This document shows, piece by piece, positions 7,778 through 15,951 of a DNA stretch of 64,000 nucleotides (positions are counted from its first letter, which is position 1; each line of letters opens with the position of its first letter). The notes beneath the pieces were generated by a model. It had not been told where the DNA came from and searched no databases. It saw only the letters and a program-made list of their open reading frames with translations. A program made the position numbers and the translations under genes. Origin of the DNA: Burkholderia sp. Ax-1719 (GTDB lineage: Bacteria; Pseudomonadota; Gammaproteobacteria; Burkholderiales; Burkholderiaceae); assembly GCF_011753055.1 (NCBI RefSeq), contig NZ_VWWJ01000029.1, forward strand, positions 1 to 64,000, written 5' to 3'.

Positions 7778-9781
7778 ATGTTCGGAAAACTCACCTTAGA
7801 GGCGATCCCGTTCGATCAGCCGATCATCATGGGCGCCGCGGCGTTCATGGCGCTGATCGTGGTCGCCGTGCTCGGTCTCGTGACCTGGGCCGGCAAGTGG
7901 CAATACATCTGGTCCGAATGGCTCACGAGCGTGGACCACAAGCGCATCGGCCTGATGTACATCATCGTGGCGGTGCTGATGCTCGTGCGCGGCTTTGCCG
8001 ACGCCGTCATGATGCGCATCCAGCAGGCCATCGCCTTCGACGCGCCAGGCTATCTGCCGCCGCATCACTATGACCAGATCTTCTCGGCGCACGGCGTCAT
8101 CATGATCTTCTTCATGGCGATGGCGCTCATGGTTGGCCTGTTCAACCTCGTGGTGCCGCTGCAGATCGGCGCGCGCGACGTGGCGTTCCCGTTCCTGAAC
8201 TCGCTGTCGTTCTGGATGACGGCAATCAGCGCGATCCTCATCAACCTGTCGCTGGTGGTCGGCGAGTTCGCGCAAACGGGCTGGCTCGCGTATCCGCCGC
8301 TGTCGGAATTGCAGTTCAGTCCGGGCGTGGGCGTCGACTACTACATCTGGTCGCTGCAGCTTTCGGGTGTGGGCACGCTCATTACCGGCATCAACTTCTT
8401 CGTCACCATCCTGAAGATGCGCGCGCCGGGCATGAGCCTCATGAAGATGCCGGTGTTCACGTGGACCGCGCTGTGCTCGAACGTGCTAATCATGGCCACG
8501 TTCCCGATCCTCACGATCGCGCTCGCTCTGCTGGGCTTCGACCGTTACGTCGGCACGCACTTCTTCACGAATGACGGCGGCGGCAACGTCATGCTGTATC
8601 TGAACCTGATCTGGGCCTGGGGCCACCCCGAGGTGTACATCCTCGTGCTGCCTGCGTTCGGCATCTATTCGGAAGTCATGGCCACGTTCTCGAAGAAGCC
8701 GCTGTTCGGTTACAAGACCATGGTGTATGCCTCGTGCGCCATCATGATCCTGGCTTTCCTCGTGTGGCTGCACCACTTCTTCACGATGGGCTCGGGCGCC
8801 GACGTCAACGCGTTCTTCGGCATCATGACGATGGTGATCGCGATTCCTACGGGCGTGAAAATCTTCAACTGGCTGTTCACGATGTATCGCGGCCGCATCC
8901 AGTTCACCGCACCGGTGCTGTGGACGATCGGCTTCATGGTGACGTTCTCGATCGGTGGCATGACCGGCGTGATGATGGCGATCCCGGGCGCGGATTTCGT
9001 GCTGCACAACTCGCTGTTCCTGATCGCTCACTTCCATAACGCCATCATCGGCGGCGTGGTGTTCGGCTACCTCGCGGGCCTGCACTACTGGTTCCCGAAG
9101 GTGTTCGGCCTCAAGCCGAACGAAAAGCTCGGCAAGGCGTCGTTCTGGTGCTGGTTCGTCGGCTTCTACGTCGCCTTCGTGCCGCTCTACGTACTGGGCT
9201 TCATGGGCGCCACCCGCCGTCTGAACCATTACGACAATCCCGCCTGGCAGCCGTATTTCGTCGTCGCAGCAATCGGCGCGGCGATCATTGCGCTGGGCGT
9301 GGTGTTCCAGGTGCTGCAGTGGGTGATGGCGTTCGTCAATCGCAACAAGGCGGAATGCCAGGACGTCACCGGCGATCCGTGGGATGGCCGCACGCTCGAA
9401 TGGGCGACTTCGTCGCCGCCGCCGGTCTATAACTTCGCGGTCATTCCGCAGGTGCAGGAAATCGATGCGTTCGCCCATATGAAGGAAACGGGCCGCGGTC
9501 TGGGCCTGGCGGCGAAGTACAGCGATATCCATATGCCGTCGAATACGTCGGCGGGCTTTTTCGTCGGCATGTTCAGCCTGGTGCTGGGTTTTGCAGGCGT
9601 GTGGCACATCGTCTGGCTCGCCGTGCTGGCGTTCGTCGCCATCGTCGTGACGATCGCCGCGCGCAGTTTCAGCGACGACGACGGCTATTACATTCCGGCC
9701 GCGAAGGTTCGCGAGATCGAAGAGAAGCGCCATCGCGCGACGGTTGCCGTCGAGCGCGATCTGGCGGCAGTGGAGGCCTAA
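7778..9781 (+). CDS. cyoB: CyoB, cytochrome bo3 ubiquinol oxidase subunit I
   Basis: A 667-residue, about 15-helix catalytic subunit carrying heme b, heme o3 and CuB. Key residues are visible: the CuB His and cross-linked Tyr in WGHPEVYILVLPAFGIYSE, the His-His pair in LVWLHHFFTMGS, and the heme ligands in NSLFLIAHFHNAIIGGVVFG. The K-channel and D-channel surroundings look intact. Length matches E. coli CyoB (663). It lies between cyoA and cyoC in one operon (3 bp to cyoC). Confidence 0.97.
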   Translation: MFGKLTLEAIPFDQPIIMGAAAFMALIVVAVLGLVTWAGKWQYIWSEWLTSVDHKRIGLMYIIVAVLMLVRGFADAVMMRIQQAIAFDAPGYLPPHHYDQIFSAHGVIMIFFMAMALMVGLFNLVVPLQIGARDVAFPFLNSLSFWMTAISAILINLSLVVGEFAQTGWLAYPPLSELQFSPGVGVDYYIWSLQLSGVGTLITGINFFVTILKMRAPGMSLMKMPVFTWTALCSNVLIMATFPILTIALALLGFDRYVGTHFFTNDGGGNVMLYLNLIWAWGHPEVYILVLPAFGIYSEVMATFSKKPLFGYKTMVYASCAIMILAFLVWLHHFFTMGSGADVNAFFGIMTMVIAIPTGVKIFNWLFTMYRGRIQFTAPVLWTIGFMVTFSIGGMTGVMMAIPGADFVLHNSLFLIAHFHNAIIGGVVFGYLAGLHYWFPKVFGLKPNEKLGKASFWCWFVGFYVAFVPLYVLGFMGATRRLNHYDNPAWQPYFVVAAIGAAIIALGVVFQVLQWVMAFVNRNKAECQDVTGDPWDGRTLEWATSSPPPVYNFAVIPQVQEIDAFAHMKETGRGLGLAAKYSDIHMPSNTSAGFFVGMFSLVLGFAGVWHIVWLAVLAFVAIVVTIAARSFSDDDGYYIPAAKVREIEEKRHRATVAVERDLAAVEA

Positions 9782-9784
9782 GCC

Positions 9785-10396
9785 ATGCTACAGAAAACCA
9801 ATGCGACAACGCTCGCCGAATTCGATCATCACGATCATCCGCCGTCGAACTCGGTGTTCGGCTTCTGGATCTACCTGATGACGGACTGCGTGCTGTTCGC
9901 CTCGCTGTTCGCGACGTTTGGCGTGCTCGCACACCAGTACGCCGGCGGCCCGACGGGCAAGGATCTGTTCGACGTCACCGGCGTGGCGATCGAAACCGCC
10001 GTGCTGCTGCTGTCGAGCATCACCTACGGTTTCGCGATGCTCGGCGCGCAGCAGCGCAAGAGTGGCGCGGTGCTGGGCTGGCTCGCCGTCACCTTCATTC
10101 TGGGTGCGACGTTCCTCGTGCTCGAACTGCGCGAGTTCTCGCACCTGATCGCCGATGGCGCCGGTCCGCAGCGCAGCGCGTTTCTCTCGTCGTTCTTCGT
10201 GCTGGTCAGCACGCACGGTCTGCACGTGTTCTTCGGTCTCGTCTGGATGGCCGTGCTGATGATCCAGGTCCTGCGCCGTCCGCAACTGGACGAGCGCGAA
10301 GTGCGTCGCCTGACGTGTCTGAGTCTCTTCTGGCACTTCCTGGATGTGGTGTGGATCTGCGTGTTTACTTTTGTCTATCTCGGGAGCGTGCTCTAA
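9785..10396 (+). CDS. cyoC: CyoC, cytochrome bo3 ubiquinol oxidase subunit III
   Basis: A 203-residue, five-helix subunit III of the heme-copper oxidase. Recognisable blocks are FGFWIYLMTDCVLFASLFAT and STHGLHVFFGLVWMAVLMIQ, followed by CLSLFWHFLDVVWICVFTFV; the WHFLDVVW element is characteristic. It stabilises subunit I and the proton-uptake path. Its stop is directly followed by the cyoD ATG. Confidence 0.95.
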   Translation: MLQKTNATTLAEFDHHDHPPSNSVFGFWIYLMTDCVLFASLFATFGVLAHQYAGGPTGKDLFDVTGVAIETAVLLLSSITYGFAMLGAQQRKSGAVLGWLAVTFILGATFLVLELREFSHLIADGAGPQRSAFLSSFFVLVSTHGLHVFFGLVWMAVLMIQVLRRPQLDEREVRRLTCLSLFWHFLDVVWICVFTFVYLGSVL

Positions 10397-10717
10397 ATGG
10401 CCCATTCTCATAGCGAAGCCCATGGCACCTTCGGCAGCTACGCGGCGGGCTTTATCCTCTCGGTGCTGCTGACCGCCGGTGCATTTGGCATTGTTCTGCA
10501 CGGCGGCTTTGCGCCGGGCACCGGTCTCGGCATTCTTGCGGTGCTGGCCTTTGTGCAGGTGATCGTCCATCTGGTGTTTTTCCTGCACCTGAATGCGTCG
10601 CCGGGACAAGGCTGGAACGTGCTGTCGCTGGCTTACACGGTGCTGGCCGCAGCGTTCCTGATTTTCGGCACGATCTGGGTCATGCATAACGTTAGTATGA
10701 ATATGATGTCGCGATAA
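10397..10717 (+). CDS. cyoD: CyoD, cytochrome bo3 ubiquinol oxidase subunit IV
   Basis: A 106-residue, three-helix subunit IV, important for assembly of the oxidase. Typical sequence: SYAAGFILSVLLTAGAFGIV, then VIVHLVFFLHLNAS. It is last in the operon, so cyoE (heme O synthase) is not adjacent here and must be encoded elsewhere. A strong hairpin terminator lies about 200 bp downstream at 10919-10940. Confidence 0.94.
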   Translation: MAHSHSEAHGTFGSYAAGFILSVLLTAGAFGIVLHGGFAPGTGLGILAVLAFVQVIVHLVFFLHLNASPGQGWNVLSLAYTVLAAAFLIFGTIWVMHNVSMNMMSR

Positions 10718-10725
10718 GTTGCTCG

Positions 10726-10940
10726 GGTCTGGGAGCCTTGGTGTAGGAGGCGACTAGACCACTCTCCGGCAACGCGCCACCTCAAGCTTGCGATTCATCA
10801 ATCCCGCTGGTTTACAGCGCAGTTAGTCTCGGCTAAGATTTTTTCGAGTCGAGAGTACTGACCGATGACGTTTTGCAGTGCGTTGGGCAATTGACCCACT
10901 CGGCTTACCGATTCCCTGGGCCACCTTCGGGTGGCCTTTT
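10726..10940 (+). ncRNA. Candidate structured RNA between cyoD and the DUF3800 gene
   Basis: Three hairpins in a row can be drawn. The first is a two-part stem GGTCT (10726-10730) with AGACC (10756-10760), enclosing GCCTT and GAGGC. The second pairs CAGT/CTCGGCT (10820-10834) with AGTCGAG/ACTG (10847-10860), using one G-U pair. The third is a UUCG-capped terminator (10919-10940). This could be a small RNA or a structured 3' end of the cyo mRNA; no known family was recognised. Confidence 0.35.
10919..10940 (+). terminator. Intrinsic terminator with UUCG tetraloop
   Basis: GGCCACC (10919-10925), loop TTCG, GGTGGCC (10930-10936), then TTTT. The C(UUCG)G loop is exceptionally stable. It would end the cyo transcript or a small RNA, just before the DUF3800 start at 10962. 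Confidence 0.85.
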
Positions 10941-10961
10941 CATTGGTGCTACGGAAGCTGT

Positions 10962-11792
10962 ATGTATCTCGCATACCTGGACGATTCCGGTTCCCCTGAT
11001 GACCCCAATAGCCAGTTCTTCGTATTGGGTGGAATCATGTTGTTCGAGCGCCAGACGCATTGGCTGGAGTCGCGGATCAATCCAATCGCCGCTCGCTTCG
11101 AGGTAGACGGAAAGTATCGAGAGTTGCACGCCGGTCCCATGCGCGCAGCGAAAGACGGTTGGGACAAGTTTTCACCCGCTGAGAGGGCTCAGGCTGCCGC
11201 CGATGTTTTGCGTCTGCTGGAAAATAAGCAGTCCAAAGTCAGTGTTGTTGCCGCTGTTGTTGAAAAGTCGATGATGAAGCCGGCTGAAATCTTGCCGTAC
11301 TGCTACGAGCTGCTGGCAAAGTGCTTCGATGATTGGCTCGCGTATCGCTATCAAAAGTATGGCGAGCCGGCACGCGGCATTTTCATTCTGGATCGCTCGA
11401 AATCTGCCGTCGAACAGAACGTGCAGACGCTACATCGCGTGTTCAAGCACACAGGGCACGGCAGCGGCAAGCTCAGGAACTTCGCAGAAGTCCCGATGTT
11501 CCTTGATTCAAAAGCTTCCCGGCTTATCCAGATGGCCGACAACGTCGCGTACTGGATCTATCGCCGGTATCAGTCGCTGGACAATCGAGGATTTGAAATC
11601 ATCGAGCCGCACTTTTTCAAAACGGGTGCCGGACGGACGTCTTTGCACGAGTTGGTTACGCACGCTACGCGCGAAAGACTGAAAGACCTGCCCGCGCCGA
11701 AACATCCCTTTCCCGCGCCCCGCATGGCTGCCGCGCAAACGCAGACTGCTGCCCGACACGACTCGTTTCTGCAATTGAGCGAAATCGCCTGA
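10962..11792 (+). CDS. DUF3800 domain protein
   Basis: A 276-residue protein beginning MYLAYLDDSGSPDD, the standard DUF3800 opening; for that reason I start at 10962 although the frame is open further upstream. Other family signatures are FILDRSKSA and MFLDSKASRLIQMADNVAYW, giving acidic residues at the ends of the predicted RNase H-like beta strands. DUF3800 proteins are thought to have an RNase H-like fold and are common in accessory regions. Base composition is lower in GC than its neighbours and it stands alone between two core metabolic loci, flanked by terminators at both ends, which suggests horizontal acquisition. Function unknown. Confidence 0.82.
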   Translation: MYLAYLDDSGSPDDPNSQFFVLGGIMLFERQTHWLESRINPIAARFEVDGKYRELHAGPMRAAKDGWDKFSPAERAQAAADVLRLLENKQSKVSVVAAVVEKSMMKPAEILPYCYELLAKCFDDWLAYRYQKYGEPARGIFILDRSKSAVEQNVQTLHRVFKHTGHGSGKLRNFAEVPMFLDSKASRLIQMADNVAYWIYRRYQSLDNRGFEIIEPHFFKTGAGRTSLHELVTHATRERLKDLPAPKHPFPAPRMAAAQTQTAARHDSFLQLSEIA

Positions 11793-11829
11793 ACGAGGGC
11801 ATTTGGCGATTCGCCATGCCCAAGTCCCC

Positions 11830-11871
11830 GGCCGCGCGAGACTTCCGTCTCGCGCGGCCTTCGTCGTTTTT
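11830..11871 (+). terminator. Intrinsic terminator after the DUF3800 gene
   Basis: A 13-bp perfect stem GGCCGCGCGAGAC / GTCTCGCGCGGCC (11830-11842 and 11847-11859) with TTCC loop, followed by TTCGTCGTTTTT. Confidence 0.9.
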
Positions 11872-11920
11872 GCGGCTGTAATCTTCTGGTATGGCCACCG
11901 CGACCTGCGGATACCCCTGC

Positions 11921-11950
11921 TTGACACTCGCGCGCCGCGACGCCTATCAT
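11921..11950 (+). promoter_or_regulatory. Sigma-70 promoter of pcaF
   Basis: TTGACA (11921-11926) and TATCAT (11945-11950) with an 18-bp spacer. The start of transcription would fall near 11957, immediately before the inverted repeat at 11961-11996. Confidence 0.75.
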
Positions 11951-11960
11951 GGGCGCCAAA

Positions 11961-11996
11961 TGTTCGATTATCGACCATGAGTTCGTAGGTCGAACA
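11961..11996. promoter_or_regulatory. Inverted repeat, probable IclR/PcaR-type operator of pcaF
   Basis: TGTTCGA (11961-11967) and TCGAACA (11990-11996) are perfect inverted arms. The left part GTTCGATTATCGACC closely resembles the Pseudomonas PcaR site GTTCGATAATCGCAC as I remember it. An IclR regulator of the PcaR type is encoded at 5443-6267. Confidence 0.6.
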
Positions 11997-12121
11997 AAAC
12001 GCACGAGGACGTGCGCGTTCGATACCTCATTCTTCGCCCGCGCAGTCCGTCGATCCCAACTGGTTTTGCATGGGATTGCGTCCGACGCTCACATCGCGCG
12101 CGCAATCGACAGGAGACTCTT

Positions 12122-13324
12122 ATGACGGAAGCATTCATCTGCGACGCAATTCGCACGCCGATCGGCCGCTACGCGGGCGCCCTTGCACAGGTTCGCGCTG
12201 ACGATCTGGGCGCGGTGCCGCTCAAGGCGCTCATGGAGCGCAACAAGGAAGTCGACTGGGCGGCGATCGACGATGTGATCTACGGTTGCGCAAACCAGGC
12301 TGGCGAAGACAACCGCAACGTCGCGCGCATGTCGTCGCTGCTGGCGGGCTTGCCGCAGGCGGTGCCGGGTTCGACCGTCAACCGTCTGTGCGGTTCGGGC
12401 ATGGATGCCGTGGGGATCGCCGCGCGCGCGCTCAAGTCGGGCGAAACCGGCCTGATGATCGCCGGCGGCGTGGAAAGCATGAGCCGCGCCCCGTTCGTGA
12501 TGGGCAAGGCGAACACCGCCTTCGCGCGCGATGCTGCGATCTACGACACGACCATCGGCTGGCGTTTCGTCAACAAGCTGATGAAGCAGCAATATGGTGT
12601 CGATTCGATGCCGGAAACGGCTGAGAACGTCGCCGTCGATTTCAACGTGAGCCGCGCCGATCAGGACGCGTTCGCGGTGCGCAGCCAGCAGAAGGCCGCG
12701 CGCGCTATCGCCGACGGCACGCTGGCGCAGGAAATCGTCTCGGTCAGCATCGCGCAGAAGAAGGGCGATCCGCTGGTGGTGTCGCGCGACGAGCATCCGC
12801 GCGAGACTTCGCTCGAAGCGCTGGCGAAGCTCAAGGGCGTGGTGGGTCCGGACGGTTCGGTGACGGCAGGCAATGCCTCGGGCGTGAACGACGGCGCGTG
12901 CGCGCTGTTGCTCGCCAACGAAGAAAACGCGAAGCGCTTTGGCCTGATCCCGCGTGCGCGCGTGATCGGCATGGCGACGGCAGGGGTCGCGCCGCGCGTC
13001 ATGGGCATTGGCCCGGGCCCGGCGACGCAGAAGCTACTCGCGCGTCTCGGCATGACGATCGATCAGTTCGACGTGATCGAGCTGAACGAAGCGTTTGCTT
13101 CGCAAGGTCTGGCGGTGCTGCGCATGCTGGGTGTCGCGGACGACGATCCTCGCGTCAATCCGAATGGCGGCGCGATTGCGCTGGGTCATCCGCTGGGTAT
13201 GAGCGGCGCGCGTCTCGTGACGACGGCGATGTATCAACTGCATCGCACCGGCGGTCGCTACGCGCTGTGCACGATGTGTATCGGCGTCGGTCAAGGCATT
13301 GCGATTGCGATCGAGCGCGTGTAA
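12122..13324 (+). CDS. pcaF: Beta-ketoadipyl-CoA thiolase
   Basis: A 400-residue thiolase that cleaves 3-oxoadipyl-CoA with CoA to succinyl-CoA and acetyl-CoA, the last step of the beta-ketoadipate pathway. The acyl-carrying Cys lies in NRLCGSGMDAVG, the second active-site region is GGAIALGHPLGMSGARL, and the final Cys in ALCTMCIGVGQG. The segment YGCANQAGEDNRNVARM is characteristic of PcaF/PaaJ rather than of acetoacetyl-CoA thiolases. The start at 12122 follows an AGGAG site. It stands alone, without pcaIJ beside it, under a promoter with a PcaR-like operator. Confidence 0.92.
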   Translation: MTEAFICDAIRTPIGRYAGALAQVRADDLGAVPLKALMERNKEVDWAAIDDVIYGCANQAGEDNRNVARMSSLLAGLPQAVPGSTVNRLCGSGMDAVGIAARALKSGETGLMIAGGVESMSRAPFVMGKANTAFARDAAIYDTTIGWRFVNKLMKQQYGVDSMPETAENVAVDFNVSRADQDAFAVRSQQKAARAIADGTLAQEIVSVSIAQKKGDPLVVSRDEHPRETSLEALAKLKGVVGPDGSVTAGNASGVNDGACALLLANEENAKRFGLIPRARVIGMATAGVAPRVMGIGPGPATQKLLARLGMTIDQFDVIELNEAFASQGLAVLRMLGVADDDPRVNPNGGAIALGHPLGMSGARLVTTAMYQLHRTGGRYALCTMCIGVGQGIAIAIERV

Positions 13325-13382
13325 TTTGCCGCGTTGGATTCGCTTTTAGTTCGTCACTAATTCGGATCAATCGGCTCAACAA

Positions 13383-13415
13383 AGCCGCGAGTCTTTCAGG
13401 ACTCGCGGCTTTTTG
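13383..13415 (+). terminator. Intrinsic terminator after pcaF
   Basis: AGCCGCGAGTC (13383-13393), six-base loop, GACTCGCGGCT (13400-13410), then TTTTGCTTTTC. The remainder of the gap to 13654 shows no feature apart from a GAGGAG ribosome site at its end. Confidence 0.9.
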
Positions 13416-13654
13416 CTTTTCTGCTTTCGATATTCTTAAAATTCAACAATGAGCAACAATTGCCGTGAGAATTTCATTGGCGGTCGCCAAACATTTTCAA
13501 ACAAAACACCTCAAATTAGCGGCGAATAATCTCGATCAACGCCGGTGCATTCAGCGGCCCGCGTTTTGGGCTCCCGCGTAGAATCGCTCGCACATCGGCC
13601 CAGCGCCAACGCGCCGGTCAGGCGAATGAATTCACCGTAAAGAGGAGAACGACA

Positions 13655-14269
13655 ATGAAAAACGCATTGGTTTTGATAGCAGCACTAATGATGGACGTAG
13701 GCCTGTCGCAGGCGGCGTTTGCGCAAGACGCGCAGCCCGCATCGGCGCCGCAGCAATCGGCGCTGGCTGCGCAGGCGCAATCGGTTCTCGCCAATGCCGA
13801 ACCGGTTCACGTCCAGGCCAAAATCGTCGGCATCGATCGCGGTGCGCGCATCGTCACACTGCGCGGTCCGCGCGGTAACGATCTCGATATCGGATTGAGC
13901 AAGCAGGTCAGCAATTTCGATCAACTCAACGTCGGCGATACGGTCGACGTGCTTTACAAGAACGCGCTGCTCGTGACGGCGGAGAAGGTGACGGGCAAGG
14001 ACAAGGGCATCCGCAAGCGCGTCGATACCAACGTCTATCTGCCGGCGTCGTCGGGTTACGACGCGGCGCGCCAGGTCGAGGTGCAGGCGACGGTCAAGCA
14101 CATCAACGCAAAGAAACGCGAGGTCACGCTGCGGGGTGCGTATCAGACCGTGACGGTGCAGGCGACGCCGGATGTCGACCTCAAGACGCTCAAGGTCGGC
14201 GACACGATTCACGCCGTTTTTGTTTCGGCCTACGCCACGCAGATTACGCCGGTCGGCGCGACGCAATAA
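13655..14269 (+). CDS. Secreted protein with duplicated OB-like domain, function unknown
   Basis: A 204-residue protein with a cleavable signal peptide (MKNALVLIAALMMDVGLSQA followed by AFAQ). The mature part contains two similar units: VQAKIVGIDRGARIVTLRGP ... LNVGDTVDVLYKNAL (about 50-112) and VEVQATVKHINAKKREVTLR ... LKVGDTIHAVFVSA (about 140-198). Each looks like a small five-strand beta barrel ending in L(K/N)VGDT. I do not recognise a named family. It is monocistronic, with a good GAGGAG site, and converges on gabD. Probably periplasmic; activity unknown. Confidence 0.75.
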   Translation: MKNALVLIAALMMDVGLSQAAFAQDAQPASAPQQSALAAQAQSVLANAEPVHVQAKIVGIDRGARIVTLRGPRGNDLDIGLSKQVSNFDQLNVGDTVDVLYKNALLVTAEKVTGKDKGIRKRVDTNVYLPASSGYDAARQVEVQATVKHINAKKREVTLRGAYQTVTVQATPDVDLKTLKVGDTIHAVFVSAYATQITPVGATQ

Positions 14270-14285
14270 GCCGTGCGCAAAAGCA

Positions 14286-14364
14286 AAACCGGCGCGCAGC
14301 GAACAGATCGCCACGCGCCGGTTTATCGACTTCTACAAGCACGGGCGCCTGTTATGGCGCCCGT
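14286..14364. terminator. Tandem hairpins between convergent genes
   Basis: Hairpin one: AAACCGGCGCG (14286-14296) with CGCGCCGGTTT (14314-14324). Hairpin two: ACGGGCGCC (14341-14349) with GGCGCCCGT (14356-14364). They lie between the secreted-protein gene and the end of gabD and can serve both strands, although U-tracts are short. Confidence 0.6.
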
Positions 14365-14382
14365 TGTGCATCGGACGACGGC

Positions 14383-15834
14383 TTACATGCCGGCCATGCA
14401 CAGGTACTTGATGACGACATAGTCGTCGATACCGTAGTGCGAACCTTCGCGGCCCAGACCCGATTGCTTCACGCCGCCGAACGGTGCGACTTCGTTCGAG
14501 ATCAGGCCGGTGTTGATGCCCACCATGCCGTATTCGAGCGCTTCCGCCACGCGCCAGACGCGGCCGATGTCGCGGCTGTAGAAGTAGGCGGCCAGACCGA
14601 ATTCCGTGTCGTTGGCCATCTTGATCACTTCTTCATCCGACGAGAAGCGGAACAGCGGCGCGAGCGGGCCGAAAGTTTCGTCGCGCGCAACCTTCATCGC
14701 GGGCGTGACGCCCGTGAGGATGGTCGGCTCGAAGAAGCCGTGGCCGAGCGCGTGGCGCTTGCCGCCCGTCAGCACCTGCGCACCCTTGCCGAGCGCGTCT
14801 TCGATGTGCGATTCCACCTTGAGCACGGCCGCTTCGTTGATGAGCGGGCCTTGCGTCACGCCGGCTTCCGTGCCCAGACCCACCTTGAGCTTTTCCACCG
14901 CATCGCGCAGTTTGGCGGCGAACGCGTCGTAGACGGCGTCATGCACGTAGAAGCGGTTCGTGCACACGCAGGTCTGGCCGCTGTTGCGATACTTCGAGGC
15001 GATGGCGCCTGCGACTGCGGCGTCCAGATCGGCGTCGTCGAAGACGATGAACGGCGCGTTGCCGCCCAGTTCGAGCGAGACCTTCTTGACGGTCGCGGCG
15101 CACTGGCTCATCAGCAGACGGCCCACCGGCGTCGAGCCCGTGAACGAGAGCTTGCGCACGATCGGGTTGCTGGTGAGTTCGCCGCCGATCGCCTTCGGGT
15201 CGCCCGTGACGACGCTGAACACGCCTGCCGGCACGCCTGCGCGTTCGGCCAGCACGGCCAGCGCGAGCGCCGAAAACGGCGTGGCTTCAGCGGGCTTGAG
15301 CACGATCGGGCAGCCGGCCGCGAGTGCGGGGCCGACCTTGCGCGTGATCATCGCGGCGGGGAAATTCCACGGCGTGATCGCGGCGCACACGCCGATGGCT
15401 TCCTTCGTCACGACAATGCGCTTGTCGTTGGCGGGCGTCGGAATAGTGTCACCGTAGACGCGCTTGCCTTCTTCCGCGAACCATTCGAGGAACGAGGCGG
15501 CGTAACCGATTTCGCCCTTGGCTTCGGCGATCGGCTTGCCTTGCTCGGTGGTGAGGATCAGCGCGAGGTCGTCGGCGTTTTCGATCATCAGATCGTGCCA
15601 CTTGCGCAGGATGACGCTGCGCTCCTTCGCGGTCTTGGCGCGCCATGCGGGCCAGGCGGCGTTGGCGGTGGAGATCGCGCGGCGCGTTTCGGCGGCGCCC
15701 ATGCGCGGCACCGTGCCGATCAGCGCGCCGGTGGCGGGATTGACCACGTCGAGCGTGGCGCCGTCTTCGGCGCCTTGCCATTCGCCGTTGATATAGGCGG
15801 CGTTCTTGAGCAGCGATGCGTCTTTCAGGTTCAT
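14383..15834 (-). CDS. gabD: Succinate-semialdehyde dehydrogenase (NADP+)
   Basis: A 483-residue aldehyde dehydrogenase oxidising succinate semialdehyde to succinate, completing GABA catabolism after GabT. The catalytic Cys is in NSGQTCVCTNRFYV and the general-base Glu in LELGGNAPFIVFDDADLD; the SFTGSTPVG Rossmann loop is present. The ATG at 15834 (MNLKDASLLKNAAYINGEWQ) is chosen over an upstream in-frame start because it matches GabD length and N-terminus. It lies 117 bp downstream of gabT on the same strand. Confidence 0.94.
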   Translation of the reverse strand: MNLKDASLLKNAAYINGEWQGAEDGATLDVVNPATGALIGTVPRMGAAETRRAISTANAAWPAWRAKTAKERSVILRKWHDLMIENADDLALILTTEQGKPIAEAKGEIGYAASFLEWFAEEGKRVYGDTIPTPANDKRIVVTKEAIGVCAAITPWNFPAAMITRKVGPALAAGCPIVLKPAEATPFSALALAVLAERAGVPAGVFSVVTGDPKAIGGELTSNPIVRKLSFTGSTPVGRLLMSQCAATVKKVSLELGGNAPFIVFDDADLDAAVAGAIASKYRNSGQTCVCTNRFYVHDAVYDAFAAKLRDAVEKLKVGLGTEAGVTQGPLINEAAVLKVESHIEDALGKGAQVLTGGKRHALGHGFFEPTILTGVTPAMKVARDETFGPLAPLFRFSSDEEVIKMANDTEFGLAAYFYSRDIGRVWRVAEALEYGMVGINTGLISNEVAPFGGVKQSGLGREGSHYGIDDYVVIKYLCMAGM

Positions 15835-15951
15835 CAGTGAACTCCGGACAATGCGTCTATTCGATTCGAAACGGTTAAGCGAAAACGGCACAGCGGCCAG
15901 CGCCGGTGTGCCGTTTTCGGGACTAGAGCCTAAAAGCTGTCAGGCAGAGGC

